From: Acidobacteriota bacterium
Lineage (GTDB): Bacteria; Acidobacteriota; Vicinamibacteria; Vicinamibacterales; UBA2999
Assembly (NCBI GenBank): GCA_003222635.1
Contig: QHWQ01000334.1
Span: forward strand, 1-45,424
Direction: 5' to 3'
DNA: 45,424 nt
In this document: positions 30,231 through 38,320 of the stretch, piece by piece
Layout: each line of letters opens with the position of its first letter
How positions within the stretch are numbered: the first letter of the stretch is position 1
Made by a program: the position numbers and the translations under genes
The notes under the pieces: generated by a model
The model's database searches: none
Seen by the model: only the letters and a program-made list of their open reading frames with translations
What the model was told of the DNA's origin: nothing

Positions 30231-31723
30231 TGCGCCCCGCGATGACGAAGCTCGCGATTGCGCTCGCGCTGCTGGCGCTGGCGCACGGCGTGCGATTCGG
30301 CACGTTCACGGCGAGCGGCTCCGACTCGTACGGCTACGTCAGCGAAGCGGACCTGTGGCTGAACGGAAGCCTGATCATCGATCAGCCTCTCCACGACGAG
30401 TTCACGTGGAGGTGGGCGAACTTGACGTTGACGCCGCTCGGATATCGGCCCGGAGAGATCGGCGGGACGATGGTGCCGACGTATTCGCCAGGCCTTCCGC
30501 TCCTGATGGCCGCGTTCAAGGCGGTGGGCGGCGAAACCGCTGTCTACCTGGTCGTGCCGCTGCTCGGCGCGCTGGCCGTGTGGCTGACGTACCGTCTCGG
30601 TCTCAAATGTGGCGGCAGCGATGTCGCCGCTCTGGCCAGCCTCGCGTTGCTGGTCAGCCCGATCTTTCTGACGCGCAGCGTCTGGCCGATGAGTGATGTG
30701 CCCGACATGGCGTGGTGGCTGGCGGCAATCGTCCTTGCCGCCGAACCGTCGATGCCGAGAAGCGCGCTCGCCGGCGGCGCCACGGCTGCCGCGATCCTCA
30801 CGCGCCCGAATCTGCTGCCGCTGGCGTTGCTCGTAGGCGTGCTGAATCTCGTGCGCAGCGGAAGCGTCCGCGCCGGTATGCCGCGCGCGGCCGTTTTCAC
30901 ACTGGCGATGCTGCCCGGTCCGATCGCCGTGGGCATCCTCAACACCCATCTCTACGGCTCCCCGCTCGACTCGGGGTACGGCGCCGTCAACACCATCTAT
31001 GCCACCAGCTATTTCATGACGAACGTGGTGCGCTACCCACGCTGGCTGATCGAGACGCAGACGCCGTTCATTCTGCTGGCCCTTGCCGCGCCGGTGCTGC
31101 TGCGACGCACAGGCCGCCTGCGGGAAAGCCGCCTCGCCCTGTTCTCGGTCTCGTTTTTCGCCGGTGTGCTCCTGCTGTATCTCTGGTACACGCCGTACGA
31201 CGATCGCGAGTATCTCCGGTTCCTCCTCCCTTCGTTGCCAGTGATGCTCGCGGCGGCGGCCGCCGCATTCGGTGCACTCGCTCCATCGGCTCCGCGAGCG
31301 CGCGCGGCCGCCTTTGCGGCCGTCGCGGTCTTCCTCGTCGTCTGGGGTGTGTGGCAAGGACGGGACGCGTTTCGCACGCGGGGCTACGAAGCCAGGTACC
31401 GCGCGGCGGCGCGGATGGCCGCGGCGCTTCCAGAGAACACGCTGATTCTCTGCAATCTTCATAGCGGCAGCATCCGCTATTACGCGAACCGGATGACGCT
31501 GCGGTTCGAGTGGCTCGCGCCCGACGTCTACGCCGCCGCGCTCGAGGAGATGCGCAAGTCGGGACGGCCGTTGTTCGTCGTGCTGGACGGATCCGAGCGC
31601 GACGCCTTCAGGGCGCGGTATTCCGGCGTCGCCGATCTGTCGTGGCTCGACCAGCCGCCGACCTTGATTGCCGCGAAGAGTGTCTTCTTTTATCAGCTCT
31701 GGCCGCGAGCTAGCGCAAGATGA
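30227..31723 (+). CDS. GT39-like polytopic glycosyltransferase
   Basis: A 498-residue membrane protein with about 11 helices. The loop after helix 1 has GSDSYGYVSEADLWLNG, giving the acidic catalytic residue expected in GT-C enzymes that use lipid-linked sugars. A PTYSPGLPLLMAAFKAVGG stretch and VSPIFLTRSVWPMSDVPDMAWWL follow the dolichyl-phosphate mannosyltransferase-like pattern. The soluble C-terminal part begins around RFEWLAPDVYAAAL. ATGA overlap with the upstream methyltransferase fusion shows an operon; both probably modify a surface glycan. Confidence 0.78.
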   Translation: MMRPAMTKLAIALALLALAHGVRFGTFTASGSDSYGYVSEADLWLNGSLIIDQPLHDEFTWRWANLTLTPLGYRPGEIGGTMVPTYSPGLPLLMAAFKAVGGETAVYLVVPLLGALAVWLTYRLGLKCGGSDVAALASLALLVSPIFLTRSVWPMSDVPDMAWWLAAIVLAAEPSMPRSALAGGATAAAILTRPNLLPLALLVGVLNLVRSGSVRAGMPRAAVFTLAMLPGPIAVGILNTHLYGSPLDSGYGAVNTIYATSYFMTNVVRYPRWLIETQTPFILLALAAPVLLRRTGRLRESRLALFSVSFFAGVLLLYLWYTPYDDREYLRFLLPSLPVMLAAAAAAFGALAPSAPRARAAAFAAVAVFLVVWGVWQGRDAFRTRGYEARYRAAARMAAALPENTLILCNLHSGSIRYYANRMTLRFEWLAPDVYAAALEEMRKSGRPLFVVLDGSERDAFRARYSGVADLSWLDQPPTLIAAKSVFFYQLWPRASAR

Positions 31724-31777
31724 ACGTCGTCGCGAAGCTTGGAGCGCTGAGGCCGCAATCGCTTTTCGTTCTGAATC

Positions 31778-32108
31778 TCATTTGAAGAACGTCGCACCTC
31801 CGGTATAGGACGAAAACACATCAGCAGGCCGAAAGTAGCTGGGGTCGGTGCGCGAGGAGCCGACCTCGAGCAGGTCCAATTCAGCGTGGTGTCGCGGCGG
31901 AAGTTCGTGGCGACGAATTCTGTCGTAAACCCTGCGCGTGACAGTTTAATGACGCCAGAGACGGTGAAACCGGCGCTCGGGGTTGGCGTTGAGCGGGACT
32001 CGGAGACGGTGGAGGCGCCGGGCTGGGTGCTGTTGCGGCACCGCCACAACCGCACGCGACCACCGCAGCAAGGACAGCGCAAGCGAGCCGCACGCGCGCG
32101 CGAGGCAA
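31778..32108 (-). pseudogene. Decayed small lipoprotein
   Basis: A TTG-initiated frame gives a lipoprotein signal (RLACAVLAAVVACGCGG) and a Pro/Ser linker. Protein-like sequence then continues in a second frame (TPTPSAGFTVSGVIKLSRAG...FVATNF) and ends in a third (LEVGSSRTDPSYFRPADVFSSYTGG, stop at 31778). Together they look like one small secreted protein with two lost segments. No family was recognised; the frame jumps are visible but the assignment as a single gene is inferred. Confidence 0.4.
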
Positions 32109-32119
32109 GCCGTATGCCC

Positions 32120-32176
32120 AACTCCCAAGCCAGCCTGGCTTGGGAGTTGGGATTTGGGATTTGGGTTTTGGGGTTT
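32120..32176. repeat. Perfect 14-bp-arm palindrome plus TTGGGATTT repeat (family C, copy 2)
   Basis: AACTCCCAAGCCAG (32120-32133) and CTGGCTTGGGAGTT (32135-32148) are perfect inverted arms with a one-base centre. GGGATTTGGGATTTGGGTTTTGGGG follows, with regular G-tracts that could form a G-quadruplex. It lies right after the stop of the LVIVD gene (minus strand), so it may act as a 3' hairpin, though without a U-tract. Confidence 0.7.
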
Positions 32177-32177
32177 T

Positions 32178-33683
32178 CTAATTCGTGCTGTTCGTCGGGA
32201 AATTCGCCACGCGGCGCGCCGCACCCGACAGCTCGAGGATGTGCATCCCCGTGTTCGCGCGATCGACGATATAGATGTAGCCGCGATCGTCGACTTCGAC
32301 GTTATTGGTCTGGATCGCGATCTTGCAGCGCTCGTCCGCACCGCGGCCGACGCACCGCTTGTCGGTCTTCGCGTTCACCGGCGGGATGTAGTACGCGATC
32401 TCCTTCGGGTTGAACGGATCGCGGATGTCGAGCGCGCGCACGCCGGCGTTGAAGTACGCCACGAACACGACGCGGCCGTAGTAGATCGGCGTCATGTTCT
32501 CGTTGGTCGAGTGCGTGCCGAAGCGCCCGCCGCGCGCGCAGAAGTTGCCGCTCGCTTCCGGCACGGTCCATGACGACACCGGAATCATGTTCTTCTCGAA
32601 CGTGGCGTCGATGACGCGCACCAGCTGCCGCGGCTCGAGGCATTCGTTCGCCGTCGTCTCGCCGACGGTGATGATGAAGTCGCGCATGCCCTGATTGGTC
32701 GGCGGCGCGAAGCCGTCGCCCGCCGCGTGCGTGGCCTGCGCGGTGTTGGTGTTCACCGGCTGCCAGTTCTGCTTGGCGAATTCCGGCAGCATCATGTGCA
32801 GCACGGGAAACGCCGTGTGCGCGCCGACGTCGATCGGCAGATCGAGCTGACCGATGACCGGGTACCGCAGGTTCGCGTCGGTCGGCTCCTTCGGCCCTTC
32901 GAGGAGCTTCTTGCGATCGACGATCTGCACGGCACCGTAGCGGCCCGTGCCGTAGCCGAAGTACACGCGGTTGGCCTTCGGGATCGAGATCGGTCCGTGC
33001 AGCTCCGTCGGCACCGGATTCATCGTCGAGCCCGGCTGCTGTCCCGGCAGGCCGAAGTCGCGGATGAAGACCGGGTGCGCCGGATCGCTGAGGTCGTAAA
33101 TCTTCGTCATGCGCGGCGTACGCCATGCCGGGTCGCCGCCGACCAGATACGCGATGCCGGTCTCGCACTCCCACCAGCTCTTATGCGTGTCCTTCAGTCC
33201 GCCGACGATCTGCACGACGCGCGTCGGCTTCTCGGGGGTCGTTACGTCCCACACTTCGTGGCCGGAGGTGCCGAGCGCGCGGAGCAGGTAGAACTTGCTC
33301 TTGTCGGCTTTCGGCAGGTCGGCGCCGGCGCACGTGCGGACCATCTGCGCCTGACCCGGTCCCTGCGCTTCTCCCCCGCCGGGAATGTGCGCGATGTATT
33401 TCGGCTGGCGCGGATTGGTGACATCGACGACCGACGTGCCGTTGTCCTCCATCTTCCCGTTCAGCGTGTTCGGCATCGTGCCGGCGTGATGGCCGACGTA
33501 CGCGATGTAGCGATTGCCTTGTTTCTGGATCACCGGCTGGTAGGCGCTGCGCGCCTGCAGATCGTTGGATCCGACCAGCGTCATGTCGCGCGATTCGGCC
33601 GCGCGCTGCTGCGCCATGGTCGTGACCCCATAGGTCCCCGCGAGTACCGCCGCCGCCGCAACCGTCAGGTGCCACGTCCTCAT
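32178..33683 (-). CDS. Secreted LVIVD-repeat beta-propeller protein
   Basis: A 501-residue protein with a signal peptide (LTVAAAAVLAGTYGVTTMAQQ) and repeated LVIVD-type units: SVVDVTNPRQPKYIAHI, VWDVTTPEKPTRVVQI, KIYDLSDPAHPVFIRDFG and ALDIRDPFNPKEIAYY, each a propeller blade. Paired cysteines (RTCAGAD, WWECETG, NFCARGG, RCVGRG, ERCKIA) suggest extracytoplasmic disulfides. ATG at 33683 follows AGGAGG; an earlier in-frame start would remove the clean signal peptide. The function of these propellers is generally unknown; binding or scaffolding at the cell surface is typical. It is divergent from a TonB-dependent receptor, sharing a 150-bp repeat-containing control region. Confidence 0.85.
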   Translation of the reverse strand: MRTWHLTVAAAAVLAGTYGVTTMAQQRAAESRDMTLVGSNDLQARSAYQPVIQKQGNRYIAYVGHHAGTMPNTLNGKMEDNGTSVVDVTNPRQPKYIAHIPGGGEAQGPGQAQMVRTCAGADLPKADKSKFYLLRALGTSGHEVWDVTTPEKPTRVVQIVGGLKDTHKSWWECETGIAYLVGGDPAWRTPRMTKIYDLSDPAHPVFIRDFGLPGQQPGSTMNPVPTELHGPISIPKANRVYFGYGTGRYGAVQIVDRKKLLEGPKEPTDANLRYPVIGQLDLPIDVGAHTAFPVLHMMLPEFAKQNWQPVNTNTAQATHAAGDGFAPPTNQGMRDFIITVGETTANECLEPRQLVRVIDATFEKNMIPVSSWTVPEASGNFCARGGRFGTHSTNENMTPIYYGRVVFVAYFNAGVRALDIRDPFNPKEIAYYIPPVNAKTDKRCVGRGADERCKIAIQTNNVEVDDRGYIYIVDRANTGMHILELSGAARRVANFPTNSTN

Positions 33684-33714
33684 GCTGCGCCTCCTGCGGC
33701 ACTCTTTTAACACA

Positions 33715-33796
33715 GGTCCGGCTCAAGCCGGACGCTACAAATGACGGTAGTGTCCGCCTTCCTTAAATGTCGGTAGTGTCCGCCTTCAGGCGGACC
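33715..33796. repeat. Cluster of three family A palindromic repeats
   Basis: Copies at 33715-33738 (reverse), 33747-33770 (degenerate) and 33772-33796 fill the space between the divergent LVIVD and TonB-receptor genes. Each has a TCCGSCT/AGSCGGA core. The two outer copies are in opposite orientation and could pair with each other. They lie where both promoters must be. Confidence 0.85.
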
Positions 33797-33834
33797 CTGT
33801 GTTACTCTCCGCGCACTCAACAGGAGGTTCGCAC

Positions 33835-36705
33835 GTGCTCAAGACGCTTCTCGTTAGCGCCCTGCTCGTCCTGCCCCTCACGGCCTACGCCCAGGAAGCC
33901 ACGCTCAGCGGCACGATCGTCGATTCCACCAACAGCGTCCTCCCTGGTGTCGCCGTCACCGCCGTGCATCAAGCGACCGGAAACCGGTTTGTTGCCGTCA
34001 CCGACGGGCGCGGGCTGTTCCGCTTGCCCGTGCGCATCGGCGACTACGTCATCACCGCTGAGCTGCAAGGTTTCACGACCGTGACGCGCGGCGGCATTCA
34101 ACTGCTCGTCGGACAGAACGCGGTGCTGAACCTGCAGATGGCGCCTTCGACGCTGCAGGAGTCGGTGACGGTCACCGCGGAGGCGCCGCTGCTCGACATG
34201 GCGGGCTCGACGCTCGGCGGCAACATCGATCCGAAGCAGATGTCGGACCTCCCCGTGCAGGGCCGCGACTGGATGTCGCTGGCGCTGCTCGCGCCGGGCA
34301 ATCGCACGACCGCGATGGGCGGCGCGCCGGTCCAGGATCGAACGGCATCGGGCCGCGACATCCGCGAGTTCCAGCTGAATCTCGATGGCCAGCAGGTCAC
34401 CGGCCAGCTCGGTCCCGGCGGCCAGCCCACCTTCAGCCGCGATTCCATCGCGGAGTTCCAGTTCATCTCCAACCGGTTCGATGCGACGCAGGGCCGATCG
34501 TCGGGCGTGCAGGTGAACGCGATCACCAAGTCCGGCAGCAACCAGCTCACGGGAATGTTCAGCGGCTACTTCCGCGATTCCCGCTGGAGCGCGCCGGATC
34601 CGGTCCTGAACCGCGTGGTGCCGCTGAAGAACCAGCAGTACAGCACGACGCTCGGCGGGCCCGTCATCAAGGATCGCCTCCATTACTTCGGCAGCTACGA
34701 GTACCAGCACGAACCGCGAACGACCTACGGCAACACCGCCTGGCCGTCGTTCAACATCGCGCTGTCGGGTGTCAAGTCGGTGAAGCTGGCGAGCCTCCGC
34801 TTCGACTATGAGCTCTCGTCGAAGAGCCGCCTGATGCTGAAAGGCAACTGGACGAAGTCGTGGACGCCGTTCGACGATCTCGGCAGCAATCACCCGGCCG
34901 CTGCTGGCAGCACCGATCAGTTCGCGGATGCCCTCGTCGGGCAGTGGACGCGCGTCATCGGCACGAAGGCGACCAACCAGGTGCAGCTTGGCTACAGCGG
35001 CTTCGGCTTCAAGAACGCGAACATCACCACGTGGTCGCACCACTGGCGCGCGGCCGACGGCATCACGACCGGATCGCCGCGCATCACGTTCACGGGCTTC
35101 TCGATCGCCGGCAACTCCAACTACCCGCGCTACCAGCTGCAGGACGTCTGGTCCGCTCGAGACGATTACAACCTGTCGTACGACGCGAAGGGGCGGCATG
35201 ACCTCAAGGCTGGCGGCGAGTATCTGTGGGACAAGAAGGTGTCGTTCAACTGCGCGATGTGCATGGGGGCGATCGATGCGCGCGGCGGGCCGATTCCCGC
35301 CAACATCGAGGCGCTCTTTCCCGATCCGTGGAACGCGGACACCTGGAATCTCGCCGCCATCTCGGGAATCACGCGGACCTACACCGTTGGCGTCGGCCGC
35401 AACAAGCTGCCATTCGACCAGCCGAAGACCGCCGCGTGGGTGCAGGACGACTGGCACCTCTCGCGCAAGCTGACGGTCAACCTCGGCGCGCGCTACGACC
35501 TGATCTGGGATCCGTTCGCCAACTGGGTCGGGCTCGAACCGTGGATGAAACCGGATCGGCCGCAGGATGCGGACAACATCCAGCCGCGTCTCGGGTTCGC
35601 CTACGCGCTGAACGACAAGACGGTGATTCGCGGCGGCTCGGGCAAGTACTACGCGGACGTCATTGCGAGCAACTGGACGATGCCGAGCCGATCGTTGTCG
35701 GTGGCGTTCATCCAGATCACCAACGACGGCCGGCCCGATTTCGCGGCGAACCCGTTCAACGGCGGTCCGCTGCCCACCTATGAGCAGGCGCTGCCGCGGT
35801 TCTGCTACGTGAACAACGCGCCCGGATGCCTCGATCGCGCCGCGGCGGAACAGGCGCCGCAAGCCCAGTATTCGCACCTGCCGCACGACTGGCAGTCGTC
35901 CCTCGGCTTCCAGCGGCAGCTCTCGGCCGACATGATGTTCGAGTCGGATTACGTCTACACGCGCGGCCGCGACGAGAAAACGCTGCAGGACAACGCCAAC
36001 ATCACGTTCAATCCGGCGACTGGCGCGCCGCTGCCGTTTGCCACGCGCGCCAACCGCGCCTTCCCGTTCTGGGGCGTCGTCGGCCAGCAGATGTTCACCG
36101 GCTGGTCGAACTACCACGGCCTGCAGTCGGTGTTCACCAAGCGCTTCAGCCATCGCTGGCAGGGATCGCTCACCTACACGCTGTCGGCGCTGCGCGACGG
36201 CGATCCGGCGCCGCTCAGCGGCATCCAGCAGGTCACGTTCCCCGTCGCCGCCGATTTCGGCGGCGAGTACGGACTGGCCGCGACCGATCAACGGCATCGC
36301 GCCGTCTTCAACGGCATCTGGCGGGTGGGCGGCGGCTTCCAGGTCAGTGGGATTTACTTCTACGGATCGGGCGAGCGTCAGTTCACCAATTACGGCGGCG
36401 ATGTGCGCGGCATTGGCGCGACGGGCTCCGCCCGGCTGCGTCCAAATGGCACCATCGTGCCGCGCAACAACTTCGTCGGCAAGCCCGTGCACCGCGTCGA
36501 CATGCGGTTCCAGCAGTCGTTGAAGCTCGGCAGCGCGCGGCGGTCCGCCGATCTGATCGCGGAGGTGTTCGACCTGTTCAATCGAGCGAACTACGGGTCC
36601 TACACGCTGCAGGAGAGCAGCCCGCGGTATGGGCTGCCGAACGCAAGCTCGAATCTCGCATACGCGCCGCGAACGCTCCAGGTGGGCTTCCGGTTGACGT
36701 TCTGA
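33835..36705 (+). CDS. TonB-dependent receptor, Oar-like
   Basis: A 956-residue outer-membrane protein. GTG at 33835 follows AGGAGG and starts a signal peptide (LLVSALLVLPLTAYAQE). Residues 25-105 are a carboxypeptidase-regulatory-like domain (LSGTIVDSTNSVLPGVAVTAVHQATGNRF), 125-240 the plug (MSDLPVQGRDWMSLALLAPGN; RDSIAEFQFISNRFDATQGRSSGVQVNAITKSGSNQLTG), and the rest a beta-barrel ending in aromatic GFRLTF. It would import an unknown ligand using TonB energy. A GTG codon is preferred over an upstream in-frame ATG that lies inside a repeat. Paralogous to the receptor at 40.7-43.6 kb. Confidence 0.92.
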   Translation: MLKTLLVSALLVLPLTAYAQEATLSGTIVDSTNSVLPGVAVTAVHQATGNRFVAVTDGRGLFRLPVRIGDYVITAELQGFTTVTRGGIQLLVGQNAVLNLQMAPSTLQESVTVTAEAPLLDMAGSTLGGNIDPKQMSDLPVQGRDWMSLALLAPGNRTTAMGGAPVQDRTASGRDIREFQLNLDGQQVTGQLGPGGQPTFSRDSIAEFQFISNRFDATQGRSSGVQVNAITKSGSNQLTGMFSGYFRDSRWSAPDPVLNRVVPLKNQQYSTTLGGPVIKDRLHYFGSYEYQHEPRTTYGNTAWPSFNIALSGVKSVKLASLRFDYELSSKSRLMLKGNWTKSWTPFDDLGSNHPAAAGSTDQFADALVGQWTRVIGTKATNQVQLGYSGFGFKNANITTWSHHWRAADGITTGSPRITFTGFSIAGNSNYPRYQLQDVWSARDDYNLSYDAKGRHDLKAGGEYLWDKKVSFNCAMCMGAIDARGGPIPANIEALFPDPWNADTWNLAAISGITRTYTVGVGRNKLPFDQPKTAAWVQDDWHLSRKLTVNLGARYDLIWDPFANWVGLEPWMKPDRPQDADNIQPRLGFAYALNDKTVIRGGSGKYYADVIASNWTMPSRSLSVAFIQITNDGRPDFAANPFNGGPLPTYEQALPRFCYVNNAPGCLDRAAAEQAPQAQYSHLPHDWQSSLGFQRQLSADMMFESDYVYTRGRDEKTLQDNANITFNPATGAPLPFATRANRAFPFWGVVGQQMFTGWSNYHGLQSVFTKRFSHRWQGSLTYTLSALRDGDPAPLSGIQQVTFPVAADFGGEYGLAATDQRHRAVFNGIWRVGGGFQVSGIYFYGSGERQFTNYGGDVRGIGATGSARLRPNGTIVPRNNFVGKPVHRVDMRFQQSLKLGSARRSADLIAEVFDLFNRANYGSYTLQESSPRYGLPNASSNLAYAPRTLQVGFRLTF

Positions 36706-36710
36706 TCCGT

Positions 36711-36754
36711 TAGTGGTTGGTGGCGCCCTCTATCAAACATCCACTACCAACCCC
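36711..36754 (+). repeat. Imperfect inverted repeat after the TonB receptor
   Basis: GTTAGTGGTTGGTGG and CCACTACCAACC are complementary with small mismatches and a loop of about 18 bases, beginning six bases after the stop codon. It could act as a terminator hairpin, though no T-run follows. A related GTTAGTGGTTAGT string occurs at about 3151 upstream of the ParB-like gene. Confidence 0.4.
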
Positions 36755-36755
36755 A

Positions 36756-36791
36756 TATAAAGATGGAACAAATGTTGAACGTTGTTCCATC
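36756..36791 (+). promoter_or_regulatory. -10 box followed by a 10-bp-arm operator-like palindrome
   Basis: TATAAA (36756-36761) is immediately followed by GATGGAACAA-N10-TTGTTCCATC (36762-36791), perfect arms. The palindrome covers the likely transcription start of the response-regulator gene, the position of a repressor operator. It lies before the GTG start at 36801. Confidence 0.5.
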
Positions 36792-36800
36792 GCCACCCCA

Positions 36801-37445
36801 GTGCCGCGACGCCCGCTTCTCCTGGTCGTCGAGGACGACAAGGTTCTGCGCGACCTGTATCGCGTAGCCTTGAGTCTCTCGCATTTCGCTGTTCACGCGT
36901 GTGAAGACGGTCTAGATGCGCTTCATTACCTGGATCAGTCACGCCCCGACGTCATCGTTCTCGATCTCGATCTACCGCGCATCTCCGGAACCGTGCTGTA
37001 CGAGGAAATCCGCGCGCGGCGCCGCGCCGACCGCGTGCCGATTATCGTCGTCACCGGTCTGCCTGAAATTCCCCCACTTCCAGGCGCGGTGGTGCTGCGC
37101 AAACCGGTCACGCCCGATCAACTGATCAAGGAAATCGAAGAGACGCTCGTTCGTCGCGATCGCCAGTGGTTGTATGCGCGCGGGAAGCAGTCGGTGCTTC
37201 TGTTCCGCGTCGCTTATCCTGGTCCCAATGCGCGCCTGCTCGTGTTCGGGCCCGGACGCGCAAGCCAGGATCACGACTGCAGCGACCTCGTCGATTGTTT
37301 CGGTCTCCAGGCTGAGATCGAGCGTGAGCTGGTGGCAGAGGGGTACCAATTGTTGGCACGCGACCGCCGAAGTGGGCGCGATCGCCGCGCCGTTGCTCGC
37401 GCGGGAAACGATCGGCGCCGCGAGTTGGCGGAATTGAGCGCGTGA
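36801..37445 (+). CDS. Response regulator with REC domain and unusual C-terminal region
   Basis: A 214-residue protein. The receiver domain (about residues 5-115) has all key residues: acidic pair VVEDDKVLRD, phosphorylated Asp in DVIVLDLDLPR, Thr in IVVTGLPE and Lys in LRKPVTPDQL. The remaining 95 residues (QWLYARGKQSVLLFRVAYPGPNARLLVF...ERELVAEGYQLL) match no DNA-binding output domain I know and end with a basic DRRSGRDRRAV tail. GTG at 36801 is chosen because an operator-like palindrome lies just upstream; an earlier in-frame GTG at 36717 would place the palindrome inside the gene. No histidine kinase is nearby, so it is an orphan regulator. Its stop overlaps the PAP2 remnant start. Confidence 0.78.
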   Translation: MPRRPLLLVVEDDKVLRDLYRVALSLSHFAVHACEDGLDALHYLDQSRPDVIVLDLDLPRISGTVLYEEIRARRRADRVPIIVVTGLPEIPPLPGAVVLRKPVTPDQLIKEIEETLVRRDRQWLYARGKQSVLLFRVAYPGPNARLLVFGPGRASQDHDCSDLVDCFGLQAEIERELVAEGYQLLARDRRSGRDRRAVARAGNDRRRELAELSA

Positions 37446-37963
37446 ATCCCGCTCACACACCTCGTCCATTCACCTGCTTGTGGAATGCGGATTGCGCCAT
37501 TGCTGCGGCGAAGGATGGCTCAACGACGCCCGACGTGTCGTCGGTTTTGATCGGGCACGCGTTCGACGAGGTCGTCGCGAGCACTCTCGCGGCGGACTCC
37601 ACGCCCGCGTATTCGCCGCAGCTCGATCTGACGCCTGCGCCCACCGAGGAAGCGCATCCGGCGCCGGAGCACACCGCGTGGGCCACGCTTGGAAAGGATC
37701 TGTGGAACGACTTCAAGGCGTTTCCGCAACGTCCGTCGACGTGGGTGATTCTCGGCATCGGCGCCGCGTCCGCCGCGCTCGTACATCCGATTGACGACGA
37801 CGTCAACGCGCATCTGGTCGGCAAGAGAGGTCTCGCGAGAATGTGGGCGCCGGGTAAGTACGTCGGCGCCGCCTAGCACGGACGTTCGAGTTACGCGTTG
37901 ACGCCCGTGCCGGTACGCGGCGGGCTGGCGATGCAGTTCAGCCGCGTCAACGTCACGAATTGA
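37442..37963 (+). pseudogene. PAP2-family phosphatase remnant with the catalytic core deleted
   Basis: The first 144 residues are a normal PAP2-type N-terminal part (WATLGKDLWNDFKAFPQRPSTWVILGIGAASAALVHPIDDDVNAHLVG...KYVGAA). A TAG stop follows at 37874. The same frame then reads HGRSSYALTPVPVRGGLAMQF, the usual C-terminal end of this family, to a TGA at 37961. All catalytic motifs (KX6RP, PSGH, SRX5HX3D) that should lie between are absent. The deletion kept the frame, and a stop codon sits at the junction. The GTG start overlaps the response-regulator stop by three bases. Confidence 0.8.
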
Positions 37964-38262
37964 GCCGGCAAACGCTCGGCGCGCTCGCCGTCGCGGTTGC
38001 TGTCGGATGCTGCGGGCTCCCGTCCTGCGATGATCGAGGGGAGGCACACCCCTCGACATCTCTTGAAGCCTCTCCTGACGAGGGCTATCGCGATTTCGAA
38101 TGGGCGGCTGTCGAACGCAAGTTCGAAGCGCCGCCGATCGAAGACGATTCGCACGAGGGGTGGGCGTGGTGGGAGCTGAAAGGTAGTGTCCGGCTTCAGC
38201 CGGACCTCGAGCCGGACCGAGGTGCGGCAAGGAGTGCGATGACGCAGAGGCGGCGCACATAA
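37960..38262 (+). CDS. Putative small lipoprotein of unknown function
   Basis: A TTG-initiated 100-residue frame overlapping the PAP2 remnant's stop. The N-terminus is a plausible lipoprotein signal (LGALAVAVAVGCCGLPSC, lipobox ending at Cys). The middle is acidic and aromatic (GYRDFEWAAVERKFEAPP; DDSHEGWAWWELKG). From about residue 75 onward the frame runs into a family A repeat (VRLQPD), so the natural C-terminus may be lost. No homologous family was recognised. It could be non-coding. Confidence 0.35.
   Translation: MSRQTLGALAVAVAVGCCGLPSCDDRGEAHPSTSLEASPDEGYRDFEWAAVERKFEAPPIEDDSHEGWAWWELKGSVRLQPDLEPDRGAARSAMTQRRRT
38182..38206. repeat. Dispersed palindromic repeat, family A (copy 5)
   Basis: GGTAGTGTCCGGCTTCAGCCGG plus ACC, with a second half-copy (GAGCCGGACC) just after it. 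It interrupts the 3' end of the small lipoprotein frame. Confidence 0.85.
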
Positions 38263-38286
38263 CCTGAAGAGCAACCGGGGTGCCAC

Positions 38287-38315
38287 TGGTAGAATCTCAA
38301 CCTCCAACGAGGAGG
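38287..38315 (+). promoter_or_regulatory. Extended -10 promoter and strong ribosome-binding site for the cyclase-family gene
   Basis: TGGTAGAAT (38287-38295) is an extended -10 candidate. AGGAGG (38310-38315) lies 5 bases before the ATG at 38321. The predicted leader is about 18 bases. Confidence 0.45.
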
Positions 38316-38320
38316 ACTAC

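Noticed and set aside
32148-32176. Firm call of a G-quadruplex regulatory element
   Set aside because: The G-tract spacing fits, but the same text is part of a dispersed repeat and nothing shows that it folds or regulates; kept only as a repeat.
33817-36492. 891-codon minus-strand frame opposite the first TonB receptor
   Set aside because: The plus-strand receptor is unambiguous; the opposite frame has no recognisable domain.
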